Assembly: GCA_024734555.1 (NCBI GenBank)
Contig: JANPWX010000009.1
Span: 3,655,728 to 3,719,727, forward strand
Origin: Trochalopteron elliotii
Lineage: Eukaryota; Chordata; Aves; Passeriformes; Leiothrichidae
Reading direction: 5' to 3'
DNA: 64,000 nt
Under the pieces are notes generated by a model, which searched no databases, was not told where the DNA came from, and saw only the letters and a list, made by a program, of their open reading frames with translations. The translations under genes and the position numbers were made by a program. Below, one piece after another: positions 12,401-24,087 of the stretch (its first letter is position 1; every line of letters starts with the position of its first letter).

Positions 12401-15400
12401 TGATGGTGCAATCAGCTAATAAATGGTGGAAAAAGAGAGAGGGCAAAAAAAGAATTTGACAAAAGGGTAGGTGTTTCATGCAGTGGGAGCAGGCAGACGT
12501 TGGGGGAGAGCAAAAAATGTGAATGGAGCCGTCGTGTTGCTGAGAGACCTGGCTGAGCCTTGCCACTCATAGTCAGCTCTCTCCTGACCTCTCAGATCTG
12601 GTGCACCTCACCCAGTGGGTATCTAATGTAGACACTTTCTAAAATGTCCCAGATGATGCAGACCTGGCCGATTTGAAGCGGGAGCTGGAGGCGAGTGGGG
12701 AATGCCCCCGCCGGATTCCAAGCAGGTCTCTGTCCATTCCTACAAGGCCTCGGCCACTTCAGCCACCACAGAGGCCTCCCCTTCCTGGTGAGTTGAGCTT
12801 TCTTTACTGGAGTGTTGGCCCCAGTTGAACAGTTTTTGCCTGCCATGTCTGGGTGACCAAAGAAAGTAATACCTTGTTCTGAAATGTCAAGTTGCCGACG
12901 GATGTCTACTTGCTTCCCAGCCTATTTCAGCCTGAGTATTACTGCCATTAGTAATGGGAGAAGTTTGTCTTCAGGATGACAGATACTCCACAAAAAAAAA
13001 TCTTTAGTAAGGATAGAATAGCCCATATGTTTCATAGTAGCTCACCACTAAGGGTTAGCAAGTTGAGCAGCCACTTTATGGCAATAAAGATACTGATATT
13101 TATGCCTGCTGACTTCTGAAGTCACTGAGTCACTGAGTTTTCTTGAAGGTTTTTGAATTCTGAATTAATTATAATCAGAATTTTAAAAACCTTTGACAAA
13201 ATACTTATTCTGGACAGTTTTTGTCCTTTCCTTCTTTGCAAGCAATTCTTGTGTTTATGAAAGAAATGCAAAGTGGATTATGATTTTGAGTGAGGCACAA
13301 AGGGAAGTGATGCTCTTTACCTAAGTTCTGCCCACCTGAGATGCCATCCAGAGCTGTGCTGCTCCTGTTTTTATGGCTACTTATGGATGGAAGTTGATTT
13401 CTAGATAAGCATAATCGTCTTTGCCTCCTATATTAGACAAGCTATACATCATGTTTTTCTTGCAGCCCAAAAGTCTCTCTTTTGTGTACATTTTCCAGAC
13501 TTAAATTAGAAGTTCTGTGATGCTCACTTGATAGAAGATGAGTTCTTTAGGATTATTCCCATTCATTTTTCAGTCTGTTGCACAGAAGTGCCAACAATGT
13601 TATCTGTATTTCTGTGCCTAGAATGCAATGTTAATGCTCAGCTGAGGTTATCTAATTAATTAAATGAAAGAAAGACTAACTACAGAACTGCTTTCTGAAA
13701 CAGTTCAAGATTTTGAGGGGGTGATGGTATGCACGTTGGTTTTGCTCCATTGCAGATAACATTTTGTACCAGCTCTTGCATGTAAAAAGCCATTTTTTAT
13801 TCCTCTTCCAGCTGGAACATCAGGCAAAAAGTCCCCCTCAGATGGTTCCCTCTCTCCAGGAAGCCATTCCACCTGCTCCATCCTGGCAACAGCAAAGCTG
13901 CTTCCTGGAGCCCCTCAGCAGCCAGTGAGTCCTGCTCCTCAGCACGGCCCCTTGGCATTGTCCTGATCCCTCCCATCCACACTGAGAACCACAGACAGGA
14001 TGCACCTGTCATACGAGGAAGGAAGTCCATCACATATCTGAGCTGAAAATGCCAAGATAACTTCTTGTACTGTAATACTAAACTGTAGGTCCTGTTAGGC
14101 AGCAGAGGAAAGTTAATAAATGAACAGGAGTTAGGAAGGCCAAAGAGGGAGAGAGAGAATGAGTGGAGTAAGACCAGAGCACTGTCGCTGCTTTCTGACA
14201 GATGCTAACTTGCATTTTTAACACCATCGTTACATGGTTTAATTCTTTTCTCACCTCTGCTTTGGTGGGCCATGCTAATGCCCAGAATGCAGCAAAAGTC
14301 TTGACTAGTGCCAGCAAGGCTGTTAATCCCCTGAGGAGACCAAGACCAGAATGTGGAAATGCCTCCCCACTGCTGTCTTGCTGGATGAGGACCCTAATTC
14401 ATTGAACAAGGGATGGCTAAGGGACTAGCTGTGGCACTCAGGCACTGGCAGCAAATGTGTACAATTTGCTAAAAAAATCCCATTTCTTTAGTATTTATAG
14501 ATCACTGAATGGCCACTTGCAAGAACAGAATTTTACAGGTGTATGAGCTTAGCTGTAAAGTTAGAGGTGTACAAGAAAAAAACCAGTTCTCTCAAGATGA
14601 CTCGTTCTCTTATGTGTTTTTAAAGCCCAAAGTCCGGACTGGAATAAGCAAACCTTACAATGTCAAGCAGATCAAAACCACCACAGCTGAGGAAGCAGAA
14701 GAAGCTATCAGATGTCTTATGGAAGCCAAAGGAGGTAAGCACAGCTTTCCAACTGACTTCTAAAAACCTTTAAATAAAGAAAACTGTAGGTGTATTCATC
14801 TCACCTTAGTCCAGATGCACATATTCCTATTCAGAATTTCAGCGGAACACATACTTGCAAAATTGTATGTGGTATTCTCTGTCAGTTCTGATAATATTAA
14901 CCTTTTTTTCAAGATGAATAAAATTTTATATTTTGTTGTAGAATCTGCTACTTGGGTTACTTATGCCCAGATTTGGTCAGAAAAATTAAAATATAAAGAT
15001 GGGATTTTACTAAACTGTTGGTGCCTGTGTTAGCTCAGAGTTGCATAAAGGATATTTGCTGCTCTATTTACTGAATGCTCACTATTCCAAGGAGAACTAC
15101 AGAGCAAATGCAGCTCTAGGAGGAATAACCTGGATTGTGTTCACATTTGGACAGCAAGTATTGCTGTAACCTACATAAAAGCTTGCACTACTTTAGCTTG
15201 AATAACTAAGCTAAAAGGCTGTGTTTAGGCTCTCTGTGTAGTCCCTGGAGAAGAGAGCCTCTTGCAAGGGCAAGTTGGAGCACAAAACTAGCTTAGGTAC
15301 TGTGAATGTACCCCCCAGGGTTGCATGCAGTCTTTCTGCTGATTCTGTATGAATGAAAATGGCTACCTGAGTTTGCAAGGCTCTCAGTTTAGGTGAAAAC

Positions 15401-18400
15401 CATTCCTTTTCATTTATATGTAGAATGAATACGGTCTGGAATAATCCCATTTATTTAGAAATATCATAAAGGCATCTTTGTTCTCAGTGCTGTTCATTTA
15501 ATTTGAAATCAGATTTACTCTCCATTGATTTGGAAATTCACATTCACTTGGTGTGGGTAAGAAAACTAGTCTGGTCAGCATCACTTCCAGTCCCTTGTAC
15601 TGTACCACCAGTTGGCATTTACAGTTCTTTCCAAAGTACTCTACAAGATGCACTTGGTATTGTTAACTTGGTTTTCCAGATAATGGCAAAAGGATGCTCA
15701 GAGCTTGAGCCCAGTACTCCTGAACCCCCAGCCAGTGTTTTCTTCACATGACCAAATGGTGGCACAGCACTGCTGGTTTGGCATGAAACCAAACCATTTT
15801 TTGCATTATTTCAGGTAGGGAAGTTTTTCCCTAACAGCCTCTTACAGGTGTTACAGGATTGCAGAGGTCTGTGCTTAGTTCCACAATCTACCTTCTTGGC
15901 CTGAGTTGCCCCTATAGGAATGAACAGGTTCTGGGAAACCTGTTTGTAAGAAATTATCTTGAATCTATGTTCTTATCAGGCTGACATGCCATACTTGGTT
16001 TTGCTTTTCAGGAGTACAGGAAGATGCAGTAAAGCCTGTTCCAACCAGAAACCAAACTTCCTCCAAACCCGAGGCTCTTCCCAGCATCACAAAGTCAGCA
16101 TCAATTCAAGGGTCGCAGGCAGGAGCGGTGCCTGTGCCTCATCGTCCACCTCCCAAAGTTCCAACTCCAAAGAAGCCAGTGCCCCTGCAAAGGACAGGAG
16201 TCAAGGTGGAAAATGTAAGAGAGTTGCTGCAAAATGCATCCAGCTTCCATTACACAGTGTAAATGGTGGAGGGGTGGGCTGGTTGTTTTTTGCAGGAAGT
16301 GCTGTCATGTCAGCAGGTGCTGGAATCATTTTGTGTGTTACAGTCACCAAGGCATAAAAATGCAAGAAAGATGAGAAAGAGAGCCATATTCAGCTTTCCT
16401 ATTTGTCAGCCCATTCTCTTGTTTTTCTTCTGGTTTGTCTAAACCTTGTCAGGATTTAATTTGCTCTTTATCACAGTCTCTACTTTTGACCAGGAGTGCT
16501 ATGCTCTGTAAAGATTTGAGGCAGCTTCTTCATCAGCTCTGTGTCCTGTGTCCTTTCTTGATTTTCTTGCACACCTTGTAATGGGATTCAGCCTTTCAGT
16601 TTCAATTCTGGAGTCTACACCAAGTGTTCATGTTCTCAAAAATACAAAGCTGTAGGTGTTCAGGTTTTAATATATGGCAGGTCTCTACAATGGAGACAAT
16701 AGTTCACCTCTAGACCTGCTAAAATGATTATCTAATTTGTAAAGCAATTTGAGTACAAGAGAAAGACAAATATAACCTTTATATTCTTCCTTTGACAGAA
16801 TCTCTGCTAAGGAAGCTCTCTTCTAAATTGTTAGGGCTCCTGCCTTACCTTCCTTCGGTAAAGGCATTCACCCCTTCTCTCTAATGGACTTTGTGCTATC
16901 TTTACTTTGCAAATTCACCAAAAAAGATTCACCAACCCAGACAGCACAGTCTATGCCAAGGAGCGGTCAGTTTGTTTTGTTTAAGTCGTCTCCATTCCCA
17001 GGTCACTCTTGAAAGGTGCTGAGAGGGATTGCTATTTTGGTGTTGGTTATGTGAGAGTGTCTGCAGGAATAGATCTATTTCAGTTTGACTCTGCCCTGGA
17101 ATTGCACTCCTTCCTCCATCTGAGGGAGGTCAGATGGGAGTTGTGTACTTGAAAATCTCTACCCAATCTCCCTCTACCACAGTCAAATGTAGGCAACTTA
17201 ACAGCAGATAGGAAGAAGTGGCATGTATGTCCAGCATGAGATACTGACTAAATATTTTGCCTGCATGAAAAAAACTGTACATTACCTTTTAATACTATGC
17301 AAGAATAATAAAGAATTTTAATGCTTTCTTTCAACCATACAGAGTGTGAGAAATCTGAAGCAGTCCTTGCCCTTCTTGTGCTTATGGTTTATATACCTTT
17401 AAATGGTAGATGTATGCTAGACTGGACTTTGAAAGCTTATTTTTGTCTTCAGTTTCCAGCATCAGTGAGACAGGACAGAGCCCTTAATGCATTTATCAGG
17501 TTAGCTTAAGCTAATTCTCCTTCAACCTTATCTATCCAAATAAGCTACACCTAAAGGCATGCCCCCCCTATGCAATCTTGCTTAAGTAATATTAGTCAGC
17601 AGAGAGACACAACAAATAAATAACTGCTCAGGACTGTGTTAATTTGGCCCAGAGCAAAATCCTAACCTGAAAAGGGAGGTGGTCATAAAGAACTGTGAGT
17701 GAACAGGCTGTTGGTCCTGGTCCTTCATGAGTTCTCTGAAGGTGAGTGCAAGGCACAGTGTGTGAGCCCAGAGCCCAGCAGGTACAGTGGAGGAGGGTGC
17801 TGTCAAGCCTCCTCTTTGTACTGCTTTTGTTTCTTCTGGGACTGTCAGCTCTTCTTAGTAACGCTGTCAATTAGACTTGCACCAGTAGTGACTCAGAGTT
17901 TAAGGTCCCTTTTTGTTCTCACATTTCTTCTTCCATTTCCTCCTCAGGCCATGTCTCCAGAAGAGCAATTTGACCAACAGACAGCACAGTCTCCTTTTGG
18001 CTTGTTAGACCCCCATCTAGAAGCTGGAGCTATTCTTAGTCCAACCAAGATCACTCCAGTCCCTAAACCCAGAACACAAGCTGGGAAGCCTCAGGAGAGC
18101 AGGGGGAGCAGTGAAAGGCAGCCCCTGTCAGCAAGCACAGCTGAGGCCATTGTCCTGCCTCCCCAGAACGCTCCCTTTGCCCCAAAGGTGCCACCACGAA
18201 GAAAGAAGTCGGCTCCTGCAGCTTTTCATCTCCAAGTTCTCCAGGGCAGTGACAGCTCCCTTTTCAGTGGGTCACTGTTCAACTCCAACAACAACAACCC
18301 TGGCTCCTGCCCCCAGACTCATGGCCCTGCTCGCTTGGGTCCCACAGCCTCTGCCGGCCCAGAGAACAGCACAAGTCAGCCCTTGGCACCAAGTGCTACA

Positions 18401-18721
18401 GAACTGATGGCAAAGCTTCAGGGCCCTTCTGCACCAGCAGGCCAGCATCCACAACGACTGGATACCAGCTCCCTGCCAGAGAACACTAATCTCCTGGACA
18501 TGCATTCTTCCTTCCCTCTTTCCAAACAGTCACCATCAGCTACTTCTCCAGCACACACTTCAGAAAATTTAAATCACCCCAATCTGAAAGATTTCAGTCA
18601 CTGGGTTACATTTAGTGATGATGAAGACAGCAGTGCAGTGGCAGAAGGGTTCAGCAAACTGCTTGTCTTAGAACAAAACAAAAATACCTTAATGAAAAGA
18701 AATACTGATTTAGACTTGTAA
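271..18721 (+). CDS. SYNJ2: SYNJ2, 3' part of gene (13 coding exons, 5' end outside window)
   Basis: Synaptojanin 2, a phosphoinositide phosphatase acting on PI(4,5)P2 and related lipids at membranes in endocytic traffic. Thirteen spliced exons join in one frame to 858 residues plus stop, so the N-terminal SAC1 domain and the start of the 5-phosphatase domain lie upstream of the window. The 5-phosphatase signature motifs WCGDFNYRI (exon at 2143) and PAWTDRVLW (exon at 2519) are intact. They are followed by an RRM-like DUF1866 segment (exons at 6488-8025) and a long Pro/Ser-rich tail. Stretches such as [33 protein letters not shown] and [18 protein letters not shown] match SYNJ2 as I remember it and differ from SYNJ1, so the paralogue call is firm. 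All introns have GT-AG ends in agreeing phases. The gene ends tail-to-tail with SERAC1. Confidence 0.96.
2143..2301 (+). CDS. SYNJ2: SYNJ2 coding exon (GDFNYR motif)
   Basis: 53 codons between atctag and AAA|gtaagg. It carries [12 protein letters not shown], the catalytic Asp/Asn motif of inositol 5-phosphatases, then [20 protein letters not shown]. Confidence 0.95.
2519..2675 (+). CDS. SYNJ2: SYNJ2 coding exon (PAWTDR motif)
   Basis: Begins [19 protein letters not shown] and contains [13 protein letters not shown], the second signature motif of the 5-phosphatase family. It ends with one base of a split Ala codon before gtgtgt. Confidence 0.95.
4571..4688 (+). CDS. SYNJ2: SYNJ2 coding exon (end of 5-phosphatase domain)
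   Basis: Follows tgctgcacag. It encodes [20 protein letters not shown] through [12 protein letters not shown] and ends in a split Arg codon (AG|gtaact). The SDHR-P that straddles the next junction is the conserved final His motif of the catalytic domain. Confidence 0.95.
6488..6706 (+). CDS. SYNJ2: SYNJ2 coding exon (domain junction, RRM-like start)
   Basis: Encodes [19 protein letters not shown], then [19 protein letters not shown] and [20 protein letters not shown], the start of the RRM-like DUF1866 segment. Flanked by tgtgtag and AG|gtgagt. Confidence 0.95.
7947..8025 (+). CDS. SYNJ2: SYNJ2 coding exon (RRM-like segment)
   Basis: Short exon encoding [20 protein letters not shown] and DIDGAK. 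This is the second half of the RRM-like fold. Flanked by tttcactag and AAA|gtaaga. Confidence 0.94.
9187..9296 (+). mobile_element. tRNA-Ile-derived SINE with CR1-like tail (TguSINE1 type)
   Basis: The head TTGGTCAGAGCATGGTGCTA, then ATAACATCAGGGTCCTGGG and TTCAATGCCTGCATGGGCCA, follows tRNA-Ile from D-arm to acceptor, including the AAT anticodon loop and B box GGTTCAATGCC. The tail TTGGACTTGATGATCCTT ... TGTGATTCTG is CR1-like. The 5' tRNA part is worn and the tail has an internal deletion. Located in a SYNJ2 intron. It resembles the TguSINE1 family of passerines. Confidence 0.75.
9385..9553 (+). CDS. SYNJ2: SYNJ2 coding exon (TKDWLKGL segment)
   Basis: Encodes [20 protein letters not shown], then [20 protein letters not shown], a SYNJ2-specific block. 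Ends ESE-G split before gtaagc. Confidence 0.95.
9949..10098 (+). CDS. SYNJ2: SYNJ2 coding exon (acidic linker)
   Basis: Encodes [20 protein letters not shown] and ends [10 protein letters not shown]. It is an acidic linker, variable between species. Acceptor caatccag, donor G|gtaaag, phases agree with both neighbours. Confidence 0.9.
10637..10653. repeat. (TA)n microsatellite
   Basis: Short TA dinucleotide run in a SYNJ2 intron. Confidence 0.8.
12653..12787 (+). CDS. SYNJ2: SYNJ2 coding exon (start of proline-rich region)
   Basis: Encodes [17 protein letters not shown], then [20 protein letters not shown]. This is the beginning of the proline-rich region that in synaptojanins binds SH3 proteins. 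Acceptor tgtcccag, donor G|gtgagt. Confidence 0.93.
13812..13924 (+). CDS. SYNJ2: SYNJ2 coding exon (Ser-rich linker)
   Basis: Encodes [20 protein letters not shown], then [15 protein letters not shown]. Corresponds to the KKSASDAS...LLPGAPQQP block of mammalian SYNJ2. Acceptor cctcttccag, donor CCA|gtgagt. Confidence 0.92.
14626..14734 (+). CDS. SYNJ2: SYNJ2 coding exon ([13 protein letters not shown])
   Basis: Encodes [20 protein letters not shown] and [17 protein letters not shown], a highly conserved SYNJ2 block. Acceptor tttttaaag, donor G|gtaagc. Confidence 0.94.
16012..16214 (+). CDS. SYNJ2: SYNJ2 coding exon (proline-rich; donor ambiguous)
   Basis: Encodes [20 protein letters not shown], then [20 protein letters not shown]. 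Two in-frame donors are possible: AAG|gtggaa at 16205 and AAT|gtaaga at 16214. The second is the better consensus and is used here; the first would remove Val-Glu-Asn. Confidence 0.88.
17948..18721 (+). CDS. SYNJ2: SYNJ2 last coding exon
   Basis: Acceptor tcctcag. It encodes [20 protein letters not shown], the conserved [20 protein letters not shown], a run of four Asn, and a C-terminal [12 protein letters not shown] that resembles the WVTF-acidic motif near the SYNJ1 end. Stop TAA at 18719-18721. The final 100 residues differ strongly from the human SYNJ2 tail as I recall it. Confidence 0.94.
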   Translation, partial: AMSPEEQFDQQTAQSPFGLLDPHLEAGAILSPTKITPVPKPRTQAGKPQESRGSSERQPLSASTAEAIVLPPQNAPFAPKVPPRRKKSAPAAFHLQVLQGSDSSLFSGSLFNSNNNNPGSCPQTHGPARLGPTASAGPENSTSQPLAPSATELMAKLQGPSAPAGQHPQRLDTSSLPENTNLLDMHSSFPLSKQSPSATSPAHTSENLNHPNLKDFSHWVTFSDDEDSSAVAEGFSKLLVLEQNKNTLMKRNTDLDL

Positions 18722-18768
18722 ATTTTTGCCCCCTTAGTGTTCCAAAAGAAATCATAATTATGATGCAA

Positions 18769-18781
18769 AATAAAAAATAAA
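18769..18781 (+). promoter_or_regulatory. SYNJ2: Proximal SYNJ2 polyadenylation signals
   Basis: Two AATAAA hexamers at 18769-18774 and 18776-18781, about 50 bases after the stop codon, followed by a T-rich tract. They are candidates for a very short 3' UTR. Confidence 0.55.
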
Positions 18782-19076
18782 TCTTTTTTTTATTTAATGA
18801 AATATATCATCTGTCCATGCTACATTTCATTTTCACATTTAAAGATACGGCCCCTGGAGGGAAGTATATAGAGTACATACAACCTAACATTACCTACAGT
18901 TCATTTGAAACCTTCCTTATTCTAAGTTATTTCTTTTTATTAATCCATCTTAAGATGTTTTATTTCATTTCAGGTACAAATCATATGTAAGAACATGTAA
19001 TGATGTATGGAAAAAAAAGACATTAAGAAAAACATTTCCTGTGAAATGTATATTTTAATCAATTTCTGTTGTTTGA

Positions 19077-19082
19077 AATAAA
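19077..19082 (+). promoter_or_regulatory. SYNJ2: Distal SYNJ2 polyadenylation signal
   Basis: AATAAA about 360 bases after the stop codon, after AT-rich 3' UTR-like sequence. Candidate main cleavage site near 19100. Confidence 0.5.
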
Positions 19083-19724
19083 GCATCCTTACTTCGAAGA
19101 GTTAGGCTGCCAGTTATTCTGGAACAAACATCCAAAGGGGGAACATACACCAGTATAACAACAGCAGTAATCCTGGTATTGCTCTGCTGCAAGTTTCCAA
19201 AGCTCACCCTGGTTTTTGTTCCCAAGCCTATGTCCTACAGCATTCTTTGAAAATGGACTGTAGCTTTCCACATGCTGTTTCACTGCAAAGAAATGATACA
19301 GGCTGCTTGTGCATTGTCTGTGCAGATCCTGAGGAAATTTGGGGAATGGTTGAGACCAGCTGATGACACAGGTATTGGCTTAGGCATGTCTTATGCTAAA
19401 GGCAGTTTAGCAATTCAGTAGTTGTGTCCCTGTTCCCACTGTGTGTCTTCATAGGCGAATGCCATGTCAGTCTTCTGTTTCCACAGTGCAGATGAGAAAG
19501 GAGCTGCTCCTTCTTGCCTTGCCTGTGGGGTAGAACTGCACATGATAGATGCCATTTGTGCAGAGCAGGCAGTTAATAACCAGATTGCAACTTGTCATGG
19601 TAGCTTGTTAAGAGAAGCATCAAGATCCTTCATTATTAAAGGATGCAGAAGCAGGTGGTGAAGCTGAAAAAGCTAATTTTCAAAAAAATTTTTAAGATGT
19701 ATTTATCTAAAGTTAAGGGGTTTT

Positions 19725-19768
19725 TTTCTAGGAAAAAACCTAGAAATTTTCCTAGCCATAGGAAAATT
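19725..19768. repeat. Two adjacent small hairpins
   Basis: TTTCTAGG / CCTAGAAA with an A6 loop (19725-19746), then AATTTTCCT / AGGAAAATT with a 6-base loop (19745-19768). Located downstream of the SYNJ2 3' end. Confidence 0.75.
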
Positions 19769-22026
19769 AATTGGCTTGTTCTGAGCTTCCCAAACACTGG
19801 AAATTCAGCCATTTCCTTCCTCACAATGCCTACCCATTTCTCTGCCACTGCCAAATTTTGAACACAAGACATCCTGTAAGAGAGGACGCTGCCTTTGAGC
19901 ACCTGTCATCCTCCTCTGCTCTCTCATTTGCCACTTTAAAAAAATCCCCAGAACTTTCAAAGGCCAATCCCATAAAGCCCAGTGCTGAGCTTCTTGTGTG
20001 AGTGTCAGTTTAATGTGGTTGCAGGCTGGTGAATAATAGAAGATACTCGTTTCCCTACAAGATGACACAAAGCCTTTGCCTCTTAGTCCTCCTCTTAAAA
20101 AAAAAATACAGCGAATATTTATGGGCACATCTCAGTATAAAACATTAGCAGTAAAAAAGAAAGAGTATGGTATATGACCACATCCAACATTTTCTGCAAA
20201 GATAATTAACAGCTCTAGGACAGCTAATTTACATGTTAATGAAAGTGTTAGCAGGAAAGCCAATTAAACTGGATTTATACAAGTCAAATAAAATCTGCTT
20301 TATTACTCTCCTTGAATAAGAGACGGATGTGGCCTTTAGCATTCTATCTTATGTCTGTGTCTGTGGCAGGCTGCCCAGTGAAGGATGAATCCCGGCAGCT
20401 CGCTGGTTTATGCTATCAGTGACAGCAGATATTGCTCAGTCGCAGCAAATCAAGAGAAGGGGACAGACAGTCCAGCTGAAAAGGTTATAGCACAGAATGA
20501 GGAATCTCCTGTCTCAATAAATTACCTTCCACACCAGTGCCCAACGTCCCAGCCAAGTATTTTCTCAGAAGCAGGAGCTTGTGACCTGGTTCTAGTTTCA
20601 ATGGTCAGAGGAAGCAAAGCAGAGCCAGACTTGCTCCATGTTTAGGAAATCACTACGGAAAACTCAGACTGCAGGAGGCAGTGATTCTTCCCTTCTCATT
20701 TGGGATTAAGCCAGGCCCCCCCATGTGAAAAGAGGCCAAGTAACCTGAACCCTTATTACCTGATGCCCATAACCAGGGAACCCACAGCACAGCTCTGTTC
20801 TCAGCTCTGCTGCCCATCCTCACAGGACATAATCAGTGGAAATCAAGTGTCCTCAGGGACAGCTGTCAGTCTTCAGGGACATATAATGGGGTTGTAGGGA
20901 GTGGTTATCCCATGACATTTTTCCAGTCATGAACCCAGCACTTGGCAAAAATTACTGACAGCAGCTGTGAAGGCAGGTATGAATGATTTACCAGACACAA
21001 GTCTACAAGGGTCTGCTTCTTTAATGTGAGAGGCTTTGGCAAGACACCACATGAGCTTGCCCAGGGCCTGCAGTATTGCAGCTTCAAGTTGCAGTAGGCA
21101 CCCTGGTTGCGCTGCTGCATTCATGTTTGGGGTGGGTAAGTGGTTCTCCTTTGGCAGAGCAACTGCCTGATTTAGCTTTTATAGGGGGGTTGCCACTGAG
21201 ACAAACAAAAAGAAAGAGACCCAAAACATTGGTTAGAGTTTTCACTCCGGCAAAACAACATTTCTGCTTTTCCCTTTTCATCCAGAATTACCATTTTCAC
21301 CAGACGGAAAATTTCTCATTTCCGGCCGATGCCCTGGCTGGCACCCGGAAGCACAAACCACAGCAAAAGCCAGTTCACAGCACTGTGATCCCAGCAACTG
21401 AATACTTGGTGGCTGTTGCTGCTAGAAACACCAACAGAGTTACACCAGACTGCTGGACAAGGGTGGGAGGACTGACCAAGCCCTTTTATCCCTCCCTTCC
21501 CTTCTCACTATTTTACTACTGGATGCCACAATGCAGATGAAACGTCATCTCCTCAGACAGCTCACACACAACCTGCCTGCCACACCTGCAGCTGAGCCAC
21601 TGGATGAGTACTACAAGAGTAGTTTGAGACCTGAGAATTTACAGAAAGGCACTACTCTCTATTAATGTGACACCAGGAGGCAGAAAAGCCTCCAATTCCT
21701 GATGGGAAGCAGACGTGAATGCTACACCACAGACCTGCTGGCCCTCAAACCAATGTCAGTACATGCTTTAGAAGACACTGCTGCAAAATCCAAAAGCACA
21801 ACTGACAAACTGCTCAGTTTGGCAAAACATGCCTGACCAGCCACCCCCCAGCACTGTGCCTCTTACCAAGTGAAGGGTAATGTTACGTTCTCCCAGCACA
21901 AGACAATCACTAAAAAATAACAATGCAGGTCTTTAACAAAAATGAACATGGTCCAGAGTATTCAGCTGGCAGATCATTAACCTTTAATATGCTTTGTGAC
22001 ATATCCAAGACATTTTTAAATCACAT

Positions 22027-22032
22027 TTTATT
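22027..22032 (-). promoter_or_regulatory. SERAC1: Candidate SERAC1 polyadenylation signal
   Basis: TTTATT on the plus strand is AATAAA on the minus strand, about 2 kb downstream of the SERAC1 stop. The surrounding AT-rich sequence looks like a 3' UTR, but nothing in the sequence proves this is the site used. Confidence 0.3.
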
Positions 22033-24087
22033 ACTATATTCCAAAAAAATAAACCTTAAATCCCCAAACCCAACAACCCCACCACCAAATACTAGCTTTA
22101 GAAGTTACACATATATAAATACAGTTACAAAAAGGAGAACATTGCTTTAAGAATTTCAGTTACAAAACATAGATGCATTTACTAAGATTAATGTTTAATG
22201 TCACTGATCTGAACCTGTGTAAGCCAAAGAAGTCTATTAAAACCAATAGATTTGTCACATGAAACAAGCATTCAGTTATTAGAAGTCTTGTCTATTCACC
22301 ATGAATTCCACATAATCTACTCTGTCAATACAAAGTGCACTAATATATTTATACTCTGAAGTCTAAACCACAGTGTAAAAAATATATAAAGCTCTTTAGA
22401 AATTAGGACATTTCTGTTACATTTTCTATAAAAAATACTGCCATGCAGGGCTCTTACCTACACCTCAGTTAGGGGGTGAAATGCTCTTTCTGCCAGTGTA
22501 GCACTGTACAGTCTCTGTACTGCTCTTGTGAATTTTACTTTGCAACTCTCTTAATTTCCAGAAGTGTATTTTGAGCTGCAGTGTCCCCCTGAGCTGCTCT
22601 CAGGACCTGGCAGGACTGCAGTGCCCACAGCCCATGCAGAACTGCAAGGTGCATCCCACATTCTCGGCAGCTTTTACAGCCATCATTTGAAGGGCAGTAA
22701 GATTGGATCCATCCCACAGGAGACACCTCAAGCCTCCCATCAATACCCATCACGACCTTATTTAACAAATGGTCAGCAAAGGCAGTGCAGCCTTACACAG
22801 CCCATGTTTGTTTTCAGAGAGGGATGCAGGTGTAAAGAAAGGAAGTAAAGCGACCACAATAACATGAGGCTGCTTTTAACCTCAGTGCAAACTATCTAAG
22901 ACTTCAAAAAAGTGACTGTGCACTGCAATTTTTTTTATCTGTCTAAAAATACTGATTTGTCATCAGTACTGTTAGGGTATCCTAAACATAAACAAACTTA
23001 ATTAAGACACTGCTGTTTTTCTCTGTATCTACACCAACAGATATATTTGGGCCCCAAGAAACCAAAACATTTGTGGTAATTTCCAGTGAGGCCTTACAAC
23101 CACCTGATTTTTCTCCTGCTTTACTTTTTTCTACCTCAGCCCCAAACTCTAAGCATTAGCTTTCTTGTTAAGGCCTACATTTGTTGTGCTGCACCTGAGC
23201 ATTTTCAATGCTCTTCTTTAAATCAGCTATAGAAAAATTTCTATATGAGTAACAGGAGCCAGGGATTTGAATGTACCAACTTCTTGGTGTGTCCCAAGAG
23301 CAAAGCAGAAGAGCTGAACAAACATCAAACACGTATTCAATGCAAACAAGGTCAGAACTGCCCTCTCTGACCAGATACACACTGTCCTAAGGAAAGCCAT
23401 CTCACAAGGTGCTAAGATTAGAAGGGAAACATACAAGAAAATGAATATTTCTTTTCTTTTGTTTTCGTTAGTACAAACAGACTAAAACAGCAACAATTTT
23501 CTAAGCAAGGCAAGTTATCAACCTGACTCTCTCATGCAGAAAAACAGATGCTGTGTCTGCTGACCAGTCTGGGTGATCTATTAAATGAAAAGGCAAATGA
23601 CCAAACCTCCTAGAACTGGGCCACTAGACTATAATGCCACCTTCATTCACTTGAATACTACGTTTTCAGGCTCCAATCAGGCCACCCTAACAAGGACAGT
23701 AAAACAAAATCTTGCAGTAGCCACATGCTGCTTCTCCCCTTTGACACAACAAATAACCACCTCATTTAATTGTTTCTAATCCTCTCTATAAGACTTTACC
23801 CCAGGTGTATATTTACCTGCTTCCAAAGCAAGCTTGGGATTTTTTTGCTAAAAGAAGATACCCCGGGCACGCACTTTCTTTTTGCCAAGTTTGTATTTGT
23901 TTTGAATGTATTTTGAGAAATAAATTGGACAGGTGTCTAAAGTTCAAGATGTACAGGAAATTATTCAGCAGCAGACACTATTGACACAGCACCTTTATAA
24001 TTCTGCAGATCCCCAAATAAATGTTGCAAGTTTCTGTGTTACACCAAACACAGGACACAAGCAGGAAAGGATGGCAAAACCTCAGTC

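Larger units (their letters stand above)
18722..24087. other. Convergent 3' interval between SYNJ2 and SERAC1
   Basis: Holds the SYNJ2 3' UTR at the left and, on the minus strand, the SERAC1 3' UTR at the right. I see no coding exon of a known family. Open frames here (for example 21076-21540) are of chance length. The twin hairpins at 19725-19768 are listed separately. Confidence 0.7.

Noticed and set aside
16930..17985. CAGACAGCACAGTCT occurs at about 16935 and again in the last SYNJ2 exon
   Set aside because: A repeated 15-mer is expected by chance in a window this long.
21076..21540. 154-codon plus-strand frame with a signal-peptide-like start
   Set aside because: About one frame of this length is expected by chance in 64 kb. 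It matches no family and sits between two 3' UTRs.
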